From CAVYOE01 sp963770155 (GTDB lineage: Bacteria > Actinomycetota > Thermoleophilia > Solirubrobacterales > 70-9), in contig CAVYOE010000001.1 in the NCBI GenBank assembly GCA_963770155.1, positions 1,798,001-1,862,000 on the forward strand: a DNA stretch of 64,000 bases, written 5' to 3'. The position numbers were made by a program, and so were the translations under genes. The notes beneath the pieces are model-generated. The model was given only the letters and a program-made list of their open reading frames with translations, ran no database searches and was not told where the DNA came from. Below are positions 24,192 to 32,927 of this stretch, piece after piece (position 1 is the first letter of the stretch; each line of letters opens with the position of its first letter).

Positions 24192-26228
24192 GTGGGGACA
24201 GTGAGATTCAGCATTGGCAGGAGGGTCGTTGGATTGAGCGTTTTGCTCGCGTTGGCGACCGCATCTCAGGCTGTGGCGGCAGTCGATGAAACTCTGCTCG
24301 CCAGCCGAGCCGACGGCCCCGCGGGCGCGGTTTCCACAGTGGGCGCCGACTCGCCCTCGATCTCCGACGACGGCTGTCGGGTCGCGTTCCAGTCGGGCGA
24401 CACGAGCCTGACCGCCGATGTCATCAACCCCAACCCACTCATCTACGACGCCGAGTTCCACGTGTATGTGCGCGATGTCTGCCTCGGCACCACCGTCCTC
24501 GTCAGCCGGGAGACCGGCGTCGCCGGACAGCCACAGAGCAAGCCCGACTTCTTCACCGGTAGGCCGGAGATTTCGGGTGACGGGACGAAAGTCGCCTGGG
24601 TGAGTGTCGACGAGCTCGACCCGGTCAACGATCCAGGCCCGGACGACCCCGACGTCTATGTAAGGGACCTGATTGCCGGCACGACCACCCTGGTCAGCCA
24701 CGGCCCATCCGGTACCAGAGTCGCGGGAGTCGATCCGAGCGCACTCGACATCTCCGAGGACGGCGGCTTCGTCACCTGGACGACCACGGCCGAGGCGAAC
24801 ACGGTCGATGGGACCGCCGCCGAAGCCGCCCCCGCCGCCGACGACGACGTCTTCCGTTGGGACCGAGGCACCAACACCAATGTCCTAGTCAGCCGAATCG
24901 ATGCGGTGCCGACCACCGGGAACGGGGCATCGCGCAGCCCCTCGATCTCCAACGACGGTTCCCGAGTCGCCTTCGAATCGAACGCGACCGACCTCGTCTC
25001 CGGCGACAGCAACGGAGTTCGCGACATCTTCGTCCGCTCCCTGTCGGCCGGGACGATGCAACTTGCAAGCCGGGCCAGCGGAGTCGCCGGCGCGCAGGCG
25101 AACGGCGCGTCCGCGCGACCGCGGATGTCGGCGGACGGGAAAACAGTCAGCTTCGAGTCCGCGGCTTCCAACCTCGGCGCCCGAGGTGGCACCACCCAGG
25201 ACATTTTCGTCCGCGATCTCGACGTCAGTGACTCGGTGCGAACACCGTTCACTACCGAGCTGATCAACCGGATCTCCGGCGCGGAGGGGGATCCCCAGCG
25301 GTTCGGTACGACCGACCACGGCGACCCCAGCGGCACCGGCCGCTTCGTCACCTTCACCGCGATCGACACCGGGGCGGCTCCCCTCGCGGAGGGAACGATC
25401 CAGGGCTGGAATGTCTATTTGCGCGATCGCGCCAACCAGACGACGTTCATCCTCAGCCGCGCAACCGGCGGCATTGGCCCAGCCGACAACGCCGGCGGCG
25501 GCACCGACGCGCGGATCTCCGCCGACGGGCAGTTCGGGGCATTCGCCTCGTTTGGGGACAACCTCGTCCCCGGCGATTTCAACGGTCTGATCGACGTCCT
25601 CCGCCGCGAGTTCGGGGAGCCGGCAGAGGTGCAGAACGGCGCCAACTTCAACCTTCGGCTGCTTGCCGGCGGCGCCACGATCAACGGCGCCCCGTTCGAG
25701 CATTCGACCAACGTCCCGGTCGGTACGCACGTGGACGTGACCGGCGGCCGGATCGAACTCACCTCCGACAACGGCCTGAAGGAGTCGATGCGCTTCTTCG
25801 GCGGCGAGTTCGACGTCAGCCAGGGCCTCGGCGAACAGCTCACGACCCTGCAGCTTCCCCCGAAGCCGAAGTGCAAGAAGAGAAAGAAGAAGAGGAAGGG
25901 CAAAGGCAAGAAACGGGCACGGCCTTCCCTCGCCGCTCCGCTAAGCCCGAGGGTGAGCCGGTCACTGTTCGGCAGCGGCAAGGGCCGCTTCCGCACCCGC
26001 GGCTACCGCGGCGCCGCGACCGTGCGCGGTACCGCCTGGTCGACGGCCGACAGCTGCGCCGGCACCCGGTTCACGGTGACCGAGGGCGTCCTCGCGATCG
26101 ACGACTTCGGCAAGCGCGCCGCGGCCGATCCGGTGATCTCCGCGCCGGGGACCTACCTGGCAAAGCGCAAGAAGGGAAAGGGCAAGAGAAAGCGCAAGTC
26201 CAAATCACGGCGGAAGAATCGGGGGTAA
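24192..26228 (+). CDS. Secreted TolB/PD40-like beta-propeller protein with basic tail
   Basis: The protein has 678 residues with a signal peptide (VVGLSVLLALATASQAVAA). Residues about 40-440 form repeats of the PD40/TolB propeller type: DSPSISDDGCRVAFQS, RPEISGDGTKVAWVS, SPSISNDGSRVAFES, RPRMSADGKTVSFES and ARISADGQFGAFAS, each followed by a VYVRD or IFVRD strand. A C-terminal module follows (GKGRFRTRGYRGAATVRGT, IDDFGKRAAAD), shared with the protein at 59876-62014. Two Lys/Arg-rich stretches flank that module, and the protein ends KGKRKRKSKSRRKNRG. A second GTG at 24201 is an alternative start. TAACCT lies eight bases before the first GTG. The function is unknown; binding to a cell-surface polymer is plausible. 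Confidence 0.78.
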   Translation: MGTVRFSIGRRVVGLSVLLALATASQAVAAVDETLLASRADGPAGAVSTVGADSPSISDDGCRVAFQSGDTSLTADVINPNPLIYDAEFHVYVRDVCLGTTVLVSRETGVAGQPQSKPDFFTGRPEISGDGTKVAWVSVDELDPVNDPGPDDPDVYVRDLIAGTTTLVSHGPSGTRVAGVDPSALDISEDGGFVTWTTTAEANTVDGTAAEAAPAADDDVFRWDRGTNTNVLVSRIDAVPTTGNGASRSPSISNDGSRVAFESNATDLVSGDSNGVRDIFVRSLSAGTMQLASRASGVAGAQANGASARPRMSADGKTVSFESAASNLGARGGTTQDIFVRDLDVSDSVRTPFTTELINRISGAEGDPQRFGTTDHGDPSGTGRFVTFTAIDTGAAPLAEGTIQGWNVYLRDRANQTTFILSRATGGIGPADNAGGGTDARISADGQFGAFASFGDNLVPGDFNGLIDVLRREFGEPAEVQNGANFNLRLLAGGATINGAPFEHSTNVPVGTHVDVTGGRIELTSDNGLKESMRFFGGEFDVSQGLGEQLTTLQLPPKPKCKKRKKKRKGKGKKRARPSLAAPLSPRVSRSLFGSGKGRFRTRGYRGAATVRGTAWSTADSCAGTRFTVTEGVLAIDDFGKRAAADPVISAPGTYLAKRKKGKGKRKRKSKSRRKNRG

Positions 26229-26237
26229 ATCGGCGTC

Positions 26238-26259
26238 TGTACCCACATATGTGGGTACA
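26238..26259. promoter_or_regulatory. 22-bp perfect palindrome upstream of the repeat-protein gene
   Basis: The half-site TGTACCCACAT is followed directly by its exact reverse complement, with no loop. A TACACT -10-like hexamer (26256-26261) overlaps its right end, and the GTG start lies 42 bases further on. A spacer-less dyad over a promoter fits a dimeric repressor operator better than a hairpin terminator, and no T-run follows. The binding protein is unknown. Confidence 0.5.
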
Positions 26260-26301
26260 CTGCGCCTGCGTAGGTAGGCCGTCGTCGAGGGGATTTATCG
26301 A

Positions 26302-29300
26302 GTGATCCGAGCTGCGCTCGGAACAAAAACGTCCGCAGGGAGATTTGCCGCACCGCTGATCGCGGTGCTCGGCTTGCTGCTGCTCGCAGCTCCGGCCGCC
26401 TTCGCGGACCCGCCGGGCAACGACGACTTCCCGGGTACGACGGTGGGACCCACCCTGCCTGTGGCTCAGGCGGGCAACAACATCGAAGCGACCGGCCAGG
26501 CGGGCGAGAGCCTCCATGGTGGCGATGTCAGCGACATCGATTCGGTCTGGTACAGCTGGACGGCCCCGACCACAGGCACGGTCACGATCAAGACCTGTAC
26601 CGCCAACTTCGACACCGTGCTCGGGGTCTACACGGGGAACTCGGTCGGGTCACTCGTCCCGGTCTTGAACGGAAGCAACGACGACGGCTGCGCCGCCAAC
26701 GGCTGTGCCTGCGGCAGCAAGGTCAGCGTCTCCGTGAACCAGGGCACTCAGTACCGGATCGCGGTGGACGGGTATGCCGGCGCCCAGGGCAGCTTCACGC
26801 TGCGGATCGGCAACGTCGCCTCGCCGCCCTCGAACGACAACTTCCCCGGCACCTCACTGCAACCGGGCCTGCCCGTCAACCAGCCTTCGACCAATGTCGA
26901 CGCGACGGAGCAAATCGGCGGCGGCGAGGGACCGCACGCGGGCGTCGCCGCGCTGCGATCGGTCTGGTACCAGTGGACGCCCAGCGTCAGCCGCCTGGTC
27001 AAGGTCGATGTCTGCGATGGCAACTTCAACAGCTTCGCCAGCGGCCTCCGGATCGCGGTCTACACGGGGGGTGCCGTCGGCTCGCTGAGCGAGGTCGCCA
27101 GCAACCAAAGCGGCGGTTACAGCTGCGAGCTCAACTTCAGCGCGGTCGCCGCGACGCCGTACAAGATCGTCGTCGACGCCAACCAGGAAGCGGCGTTCAC
27201 GTTCAAGCTGCGGGCCGTCAACGCGCCCGGCAACGACGACTTCGCCGGCGCACAGATCGTCGGTCCCGGGCTGCCGGTCAACGTACCCGGCACCAACACG
27301 AACGCCAGCGCCGAGCCGGGAGAGTCGCATGCACACCAGCTCGCGACCGAATCGGTCTGGTACCAGTGGACGCCGAACGTCACCCGCCTCGTTCGGATAG
27401 ACGTCTGCAGCGCCAACTTCGAGGTCAGGCTCGCGGTCTACACCGGCAACGCGATCGGCTCGCTGACCCCGGTGACTAACAACGCCATTGGCCAGGACTG
27501 CGTGGTGGAGTTCACGGCCAACGCGACCACGACCTACAAAATTGCGGTAGACACGTTCACCGGCAACGACGGCGCCTTTACCTTCAACATCCACGCGGCG
27601 AACCCGCCCGCCAACGACAGCTTCGCCAACGCGCAGGTGATCGGGCCGGGTCTGCCGGTCACCGTCAGCGGCAGCACGATCGACGCGACCCGCGAGTCGG
27701 GCGAGACGGGCCACGCGGGTGCTGCAGGCGCGCGCAGATCAGTCTGGTACAGCTGGACCCCGAGCTCGAGCGGTCAGGCCAAGCTCGAGGTCTGCGATTC
27801 CGGGATCTCGAGCTTCGATCTGCATCTTGCCGTCTACACCGGTGCCGCCGTGGACTCTCTCAATCCCCTCGCCAGCAATGCTGCGGGCGATTGCCGGGTC
27901 ACTTTCGCCGCAACCGCCGGCCAGACCTACAAGATCGCGGTCGATGCCGACCAGAGCCCGGTTTGCGGCGGCCCCTGCCTGCCGCGCAACAGCGGCGAGG
28001 CGAACTTTACCTTGAAGCTGCGAACGCCATCGCCGCCGGCGAACGACAACTTCGCGAACGCAACCACCATCGGTCCGTCAATACCTATAAGCCTGCCGGG
28101 GACGAACCTCGATGCGACCGAGCAAGCCGGGGAGCCCAGCGTCCAGGGCGATCCCTTGAAGAAGTCGGTCTGGTACAGCTGGAGCCCGACCGCCAACGTG
28201 GAGGCAAGGATCAACGTCTGCGACGCCGGGTTCTTCCCCCGGATCGGCGTGTTCACCGGCTCGCTCGGGTCGCTGAGCACGGTGGCGGAGAGCAACGGCT
28301 GCCAGCTGAGCTTCCAGGCCCTCATGGGCCAGACCTACAAGATCGCGATCGGGGCCTTCCCATCCGCTGACAGCGAAGGGACCTTCACGCTCGACTTCAT
28401 CGCGGTCCCAGCCAACAACGACTTCGCCAACGCGACCGTGCTCGGTCCCGGCCTGCCCGACACCGAGAACGGCACCCTAATCGGCGCCGACAACCAAGGA
28501 GGCGAACCGAGCCACTCGGGCCAGGTACCGAACCAGTCCGTCTGGTACAGCTGGACCCCGTCCTCGAACATTCCGACCGCCAAGGTCGACGTCTGCGCCG
28601 CGGGATTCGCTCCGAGAATCGCCGTCTACACCGGCAACGGGGTCGGCTTGTTGACCCTCGTCGCCAACAACGCGAGTACCCAGGACTGCACGGTCAGCTT
28701 CAGTGCGACCGCGGGGACCCCCTACTCGATCGCGGTCGACGGGTTCAACTTCGCCGCAGGCCCGTTCACCTTGAAGCTGCGCACGCCGACGCCGCCGGGC
28801 AACAACGATCTTGGGGGGGCGACCCCGATTGGCCCAGGTCCCGCAACAGTTCTCAACCAGACAAATGCCGATGCCACCGCCGAAGGCAGCGAGCCCAACC
28901 ACGCCTCCAACCAGCCCGCGCGCAGATCGGTCTGGTACAGCTGGAACTCGGGCGGCGGCGGCCCGGTGCGGATCAAGGTCTGCGACGCGGCCTTCTCCGG
29001 GGTCTCTTCCTTCCTTCCCCGGATCGCGGTCTACACCGGCAGCACATACCCCCTCAGCCTGGTCGCGGACAACAAGGGGAGCAACGTGCTCGGCTCCCCG
29101 CCGCCGGATTGCTCTGTCCGCTTCACCGCCGCCCCCAACACGACCTACAAGATCGCGGTCGACTCGACCTATGGCGAAGGAGCCTTCACGCTTCAGATAG
29201 TCACACCGGACCCACCGCCCAACGACAACTTCGCCAGCGCGCAGGCGGTCGTTCCGGACCTGCCCTTGAGCCAGGCCGGGGACAACATCGACTCCACAGT

Positions 29301-30342
29301 CGAGACCGGCGAGCCGCAGCACCCGCCCGCCGGCCCGCCGCGCAAGTCGGTCTGGTTCACCTGGACCCCCACCGCCCCCGTCACCGCGACGATCGATACC
29401 TGCACCAGTGACTTCAACACGGTGCTCGCGGTCTACACCGGGTCGGCACTCAACGCGTTGACCCTGCGGGGCAAGAACAACGATGGATCCTGCTCCGGTG
29501 GCGGCACCAATCCCAACGGGAGTCAGGTCACCCTCGCTGCCACCGCCGGCACCACCTACCGAATCGCCGTCGACGGCTTCAGCGGCGCGGAGGGCAGCTT
29601 CACGCTGAAGATCGCTTCCGGTGCCGGACCGCCGCCTGCGCCGCAGCTGACCGCGACCAACCCGCCCTCCGGCTCGAATGAGAACGACCCGAAGCTGATC
29701 GGAACCGCGGCGGGATCGACCGTGACCATCCACAAGTTCGGCAGTCCCGGCAACCCCTGCGGCGGCCCCGTGGCGGGGACCGGAACCGCGGATCAGTTCG
29801 CGAGCACGGGGATCCCGGTGCACGTCGCCAACAACAGCACCACCACCTTCTATGCCACGACCACGAACGCGGCCGGGACCTCGGTCTGCTCGTCCTCCGG
29901 GCTCACCTACGCCGAGGTGACCGCCACCGCACCGCCGGCCCCGACCTTCACGGGAACCACGCCGGCCACGGGCTCCAACGTCAACAATCCGCAGATCCGC
30001 GGCAACGCGCCCGACGCCGACGTGGTCACTCTCTACACCGGCCTCAACTGCACCGGTAATCCGGTCGCCTCCGGGAGCGCCGCCCAGTTCGGGTCTCCCG
30101 GCTTCACCGTCAGCGTCCCAGACAACAGCGCAACGACCTTCTACGCGATCGCGGCCAACGACATCGGCAACTCGCCCTGCTCGCCGGTGCCCCTGACCTA
30201 CACCGAGACCACCCCGACGTCGCCCCCGACGGTGACCCCCCCGACGCCGACCATCACCCCGCCGGCGCCACCAGCGGTGAAGAAGTGCAAGAAGACGCAG
30301 AAGCTGAAGCGCGGCAAGTGCGTCAAGAAGAAAAAGAAGTAG
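26302..30342 (+). CDS. Giant secreted protein with eight PPC-like repeats and Ig-like C-terminus
   Basis: The protein has 1346 residues. A signal peptide (LIAVLGLLLLAAPAAFA) is followed by eight tandem beta-sandwich repeats of about 125-140 residues, resembling bacterial pre-peptidase C-terminal (PPC) domains. Each has PPxNDxFAxA, GPGLPV, DATxExGE, SVWYSWTP, a VCxxxF, AVYTG, and a YKIAVD...FTLK end. Two Ig-like domains (about 1110-1300) come next, each with an FTGTTPATGSNVNNPQI-type opening and TTFYA strands. A Pro/Thr spacer and the basic tail KKCKKTQKLKRGKCVKKKKK close the protein. It begins at GTG behind a weak GAGGGG site. No catalytic domain is seen, so it is probably a surface or matrix protein. 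Confidence 0.82.
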   Translation: MIRAALGTKTSAGRFAAPLIAVLGLLLLAAPAAFADPPGNDDFPGTTVGPTLPVAQAGNNIEATGQAGESLHGGDVSDIDSVWYSWTAPTTGTVTIKTCTANFDTVLGVYTGNSVGSLVPVLNGSNDDGCAANGCACGSKVSVSVNQGTQYRIAVDGYAGAQGSFTLRIGNVASPPSNDNFPGTSLQPGLPVNQPSTNVDATEQIGGGEGPHAGVAALRSVWYQWTPSVSRLVKVDVCDGNFNSFASGLRIAVYTGGAVGSLSEVASNQSGGYSCELNFSAVAATPYKIVVDANQEAAFTFKLRAVNAPGNDDFAGAQIVGPGLPVNVPGTNTNASAEPGESHAHQLATESVWYQWTPNVTRLVRIDVCSANFEVRLAVYTGNAIGSLTPVTNNAIGQDCVVEFTANATTTYKIAVDTFTGNDGAFTFNIHAANPPANDSFANAQVIGPGLPVTVSGSTIDATRESGETGHAGAAGARRSVWYSWTPSSSGQAKLEVCDSGISSFDLHLAVYTGAAVDSLNPLASNAAGDCRVTFAATAGQTYKIAVDADQSPVCGGPCLPRNSGEANFTLKLRTPSPPANDNFANATTIGPSIPISLPGTNLDATEQAGEPSVQGDPLKKSVWYSWSPTANVEARINVCDAGFFPRIGVFTGSLGSLSTVAESNGCQLSFQALMGQTYKIAIGAFPSADSEGTFTLDFIAVPANNDFANATVLGPGLPDTENGTLIGADNQGGEPSHSGQVPNQSVWYSWTPSSNIPTAKVDVCAAGFAPRIAVYTGNGVGLLTLVANNASTQDCTVSFSATAGTPYSIAVDGFNFAAGPFTLKLRTPTPPGNNDLGGATPIGPGPATVLNQTNADATAEGSEPNHASNQPARRSVWYSWNSGGGGPVRIKVCDAAFSGVSSFLPRIAVYTGSTYPLSLVADNKGSNVLGSPPPDCSVRFTAAPNTTYKIAVDSTYGEGAFTLQIVTPDPPPNDNFASAQAVVPDLPLSQAGDNIDSTVETGEPQHPPAGPPRKSVWFTWTPTAPVTATIDTCTSDFNTVLAVYTGSALNALTLRGKNNDGSCSGGGTNPNGSQVTLAATAGTTYRIAVDGFSGAEGSFTLKIASGAGPPPAPQLTATNPPSGSNENDPKLIGTAAGSTVTIHKFGSPGNPCGGPVAGTGTADQFASTGIPVHVANNSTTTFYATTTNAAGTSVCSSSGLTYAEVTATAPPAPTFTGTTPATGSNVNNPQIRGNAPDADVVTLYTGLNCTGNPVASGSAAQFGSPGFTVSVPDNSATTFYAIAANDIGNSPCSPVPLTYTETTPTSPPTVTPPTPTITPPAPPAVKKCKKTQKLKRGKCVKKKKK
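26407..29629 (+). repeat. Eight tandem ~0.4-kb coding repeats (PPC-like modules)
   Basis: The repeats begin at about 26407, 26824, 27226, 27604, 28033, 28405, 28792 and 29212. They share the SVWY(S/Q)WTP core and the YKIAVD end, but the DNA has diverged, so the array is old and not a recent amplification. Each unit carries two Cys: one at the VC core and one before the late strand. Confidence 0.8.
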
Positions 30343-30393
30343 CCGCGGCCTAGCCGGAAGGCGGGGACCGCCCCGCGGCGAACGGGTACGTTC

Positions 30394-31941
30394 ATGGCTA
30401 CGGTCGACGCGACCCAGGGCGCCAAGAGCGCCCACAATTACGGCGTGGCAACGAAATCGGCGGACGCCCGCATCGGCACGGTCCTTTCGAAGCGCTACCT
30501 GCTGCAGTCGAAGCTCGGGCGCGGCGGGATGTCGACCGTCTATCTCGCCAAGGACGAGAAGCTGCAGCGGTTGGTCGCGCTCAAGGTCCTGCACACGGAG
30601 ATGTCCGACGAGCCCGAGCAGCTCGCCCGCTTCGCACGCGAGGCCCGGGGCGCCGCGATGCTCTCCCATCCCAACCTGGTCAGCGTCATCGACGCCGGCC
30701 AGGACGGCGGCACCCCCTACATCGTCTTCGAGTACGTCCAGGGCGAGACCCTGAAGCAGCGCATCCAGCGCCTCGGCCCGCTCGGGATCGACGAGTCAGT
30801 CGCGTACGCGATCGAGATCGGACGCGGCCTCGCCGCCGCCCACAGCCGCAAGCTCGTCCATCGGGACATCAAGCCCCAAAACGTGCTGATCGGCAACGAC
30901 GGCCGGGCCAAGATCACCGACTTCGGCATTGCCCGCTCGCTCGAGTCCGACGGGGTCACCGACGACGGTCGGGTGCTCGGGACCAGCGACTACGTCTCCC
31001 CCGAGCAGGCAGCCGGCGAGCCGGTCGACGAGCGCTCCGACATCTACTCGCTCGGGATCGTCCTCTACGAGATGCTGACCGGGGTCGTCCCCTACCAAGC
31101 CGACAGCCAGGTGGGGGTCGCAGTCAAGCACGTGCACGAGCCGATGCCCGACGTGCAGGAGATCCGCCCGGAGGTATCGGCCGCGGTCGCGGCGGTGATC
31201 GAGCGGGCGACGGCCAAGAACCGGGCCCATCGCTATCAGACGGCCGAGGAGATGCTGGAGGACCTCGAGGCCACCCTGGAGGTCGAGGCGGCGCGGAGCG
31301 GCGGGACCAGCGGCGAGGCGACCACCGTTCTGGGCTCGGTCCCTCGCTCCCGGCGGCGGCTGGCGCCCAGAGGGAGAGCATCGGCCGCGGGCATCGCCAT
31401 CGGCCTGATCGGAGTCGCGCTGATTGCGGCCGCGCTGCTACTCGGCGAAAGCGGCCAACTCGGCAGCGGTGGGTCGGAGGTCGAGCTCTCGCGTGGCGCA
31501 GCGAGCGCCTTCGACCCCGAGGAAACCGGGGGAGACGGAGATGAGCACTCCAACGAGGTCAAGCTCGCGATCGACGGCAATCCGACCGGGACCGCCTGGC
31601 CGACCGAGACCTATGACGAGCAGTTCCCCGACGGCGGCAAGCCCGGGGTTGGCATCTACGTCGACGCCGGAAAGGACGTCGAGGTCGAAGCGGTCGACCT
31701 GCGCTCAGCCGAGTCAGGTTGGGATGCCGAGATCCGCACCGCGTCCGGCGCCTCGGACCCACCGGATGATCTCTCGGGCTGGACGGTCGCCGGCGAAGCG
31801 GCCGACATCGGCAGCAGCGAGCGGATCGAGCTCGCCGCGTCGGCCGCTCCCTCCCGCTACTACCTGGTCTGGATCACCAAGGCGGCCGAGACCCGAGAGG
31901 GCTACCGGGTCGACATCTCCGACATCCGGCTGCTCGATTAG
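30394..31941 (+). CDS. Ser/Thr protein kinase with one TM helix and discoidin-like ectodomain
   Basis: The protein has 515 residues. The Hanks-type kinase domain (about 27-290) has the P-loop LGRGGMSTVYLAKD, the Lys in VALKVL, the catalytic loop HRDIKPQNVL and DFG in ITDFGIARSL, so it should be active. A membrane helix (GIAIGLIGVALIAAALLLG) follows a basic linker. The outer part (about 370-515) has VKLAIDGNPTGTAWPTETY, GVGIYVDAGKDVEVEAVDLR and YYLVWITKA, resembling a discoidin/F5-8C-like ectodomain like the one attached to mycobacterial MviN. It may sense glycan or wall precursors. It follows the repeat-protein gene after 51 bases and converges on ddl. Confidence 0.85.
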   Translation: MATVDATQGAKSAHNYGVATKSADARIGTVLSKRYLLQSKLGRGGMSTVYLAKDEKLQRLVALKVLHTEMSDEPEQLARFAREARGAAMLSHPNLVSVIDAGQDGGTPYIVFEYVQGETLKQRIQRLGPLGIDESVAYAIEIGRGLAAAHSRKLVHRDIKPQNVLIGNDGRAKITDFGIARSLESDGVTDDGRVLGTSDYVSPEQAAGEPVDERSDIYSLGIVLYEMLTGVVPYQADSQVGVAVKHVHEPMPDVQEIRPEVSAAVAAVIERATAKNRAHRYQTAEEMLEDLEATLEVEAARSGGTSGEATTVLGSVPRSRRRLAPRGRASAAGIAIGLIGVALIAAALLLGESGQLGSGGSEVELSRGAASAFDPEETGGDGDEHSNEVKLAIDGNPTGTAWPTETYDEQFPDGGKPGVGIYVDAGKDVEVEAVDLRSAESGWDAEIRTASGASDPPDDLSGWTVAGEAADIGSSERIELAASAAPSRYYLVWITKAAETREGYRVDISDIRLLD

Positions 31942-31947
31942 CCGCCG

Positions 31948-32925
31948 CTAGAACTCGTACTGGGCCCGTTCGGCGTGGCGCTCGGCTGCCAGCTCGACCA
32001 GCCGGTTGCAGAGGTCCGGATACTCGGTCCCTGAGGCCTGCAGCAGCTTGCCGTACACGCTCGTCTCGGTGAAGCCAGGGAGCGTGTTGAGCTCGTTCAC
32101 GAGCACCTCCTCGCTGCCGTCCGACCTGGCGACGAAGAAATCGCAGCGGGCGAGACCGGAACAGCCGGCCAGCTTGAAGACCTGCACGGCAAGCTCCCGG
32201 ACCCGCTCAAGCGACTCCTGCGAGACCCGCGCCGGGACGACCAGCTCCATCCCCCCTTCTCCGTACTTGGCCTTGAAGTCGTACCAGTCTGCATTCGCGA
32301 CGATCTCTCCCGGAACCGAAGCCTCGACCACATCGTTGCCGATCAGGGAGCACTCGACCTCGGCGGCATCGCCGGCGTCCGCCTCGATGATCACCCGCGG
32401 GTCATGGCGGCGGGCGGCCTCGACCGCCGGCTTCAGCTCCTCATTCGACTCGACCCTCGAGATGCCGACGCTCGAGCCGAGCCGTGACGGCTTCACCCAC
32501 AGCGGCAGGCCGAGCTCCGCCGCGGCGTCGCGCCACCCCTCCTCGCCGGCATCGCAGAAACCCACCTGTGGAATCTCCTTCGCCCGGAGCAGGCGCTTGA
32601 AGCTGAGCTTGTCGAGGCAGATCGCCGAGGCAGCCACGTCGGCGCCGACGTAGGCGACCCCGAGCGATTCGAGCACGCCCTGAACGCTCCCGTCCTCCCC
32701 CCCGGGGCCGTGGAGGATCGGGAATGCGACGTCGCAGTCGAGCAGACCGCCGGCCGGCTGCAAGGTGACCTCGTCGCCGTGACTGAGCCAGCGCCCGTCG
32801 CGCTCGATCCTGATCTCGATGACCTCGTGCCCGGCCGCGCGCAGCCCCTCGGCAACGGAGGCACCCGAGCGAACCGAAACGTCATGCTCGCTCGAGATCC
32901 CACCGCTGAGGACGGCCACCTTCAT
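31948..32925 (-). CDS. ddl: D-alanine--D-alanine ligase (first copy)
   Basis: This ATP-grasp ligase joins two D-Ala for peptidoglycan precursor synthesis. The 325-residue protein has VAVLSGGISSEHDVSVRSG at the N-terminus, FPILHGPGGEDGSVQG, KPSRLGSSVGISRV, the omega-loop segment WYDFKAKYGEGG and the Mg site CDFFVARSDGSEEVLVNELN. The Glu, Ser and Tyr/Phe positions fit a Ddl; strict D-Ala or D-Lac specificity cannot be read with certainty. It starts three bases after the end of the pknB gene upstream, in the same direction. A second, diverged ddl lies at 62.0-63.0 kb. Confidence 0.9.
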   Translation of the reverse strand: MKVAVLSGGISSEHDVSVRSGASVAEGLRAAGHEVIEIRIERDGRWLSHGDEVTLQPAGGLLDCDVAFPILHGPGGEDGSVQGVLESLGVAYVGADVAASAICLDKLSFKRLLRAKEIPQVGFCDAGEEGWRDAAAELGLPLWVKPSRLGSSVGISRVESNEELKPAVEAARRHDPRVIIEADAGDAAEVECSLIGNDVVEASVPGEIVANADWYDFKAKYGEGGMELVVPARVSQESLERVRELAVQVFKLAGCSGLARCDFFVARSDGSEEVLVNELNTLPGFTETSVYGKLLQASGTEYPDLCNRLVELAAERHAERAQYEF

Positions 32926-32927
32926 TT

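Noticed and set aside
24192..30342. Phage tail fibre, transposon or CRISPR-like interpretation of the repeat-rich region
   Set aside because: Repeats are diverged protein domains within one frame, no short direct-repeat/spacer array is present, and no integrase, transposase or phage genes are near.
28477..30669. 730-residue minus-strand frame opposite the repeat protein
   Set aside because: Its repetitive content only reflects the repeats on the plus strand; it has no signal peptide, motif or ribosome site.
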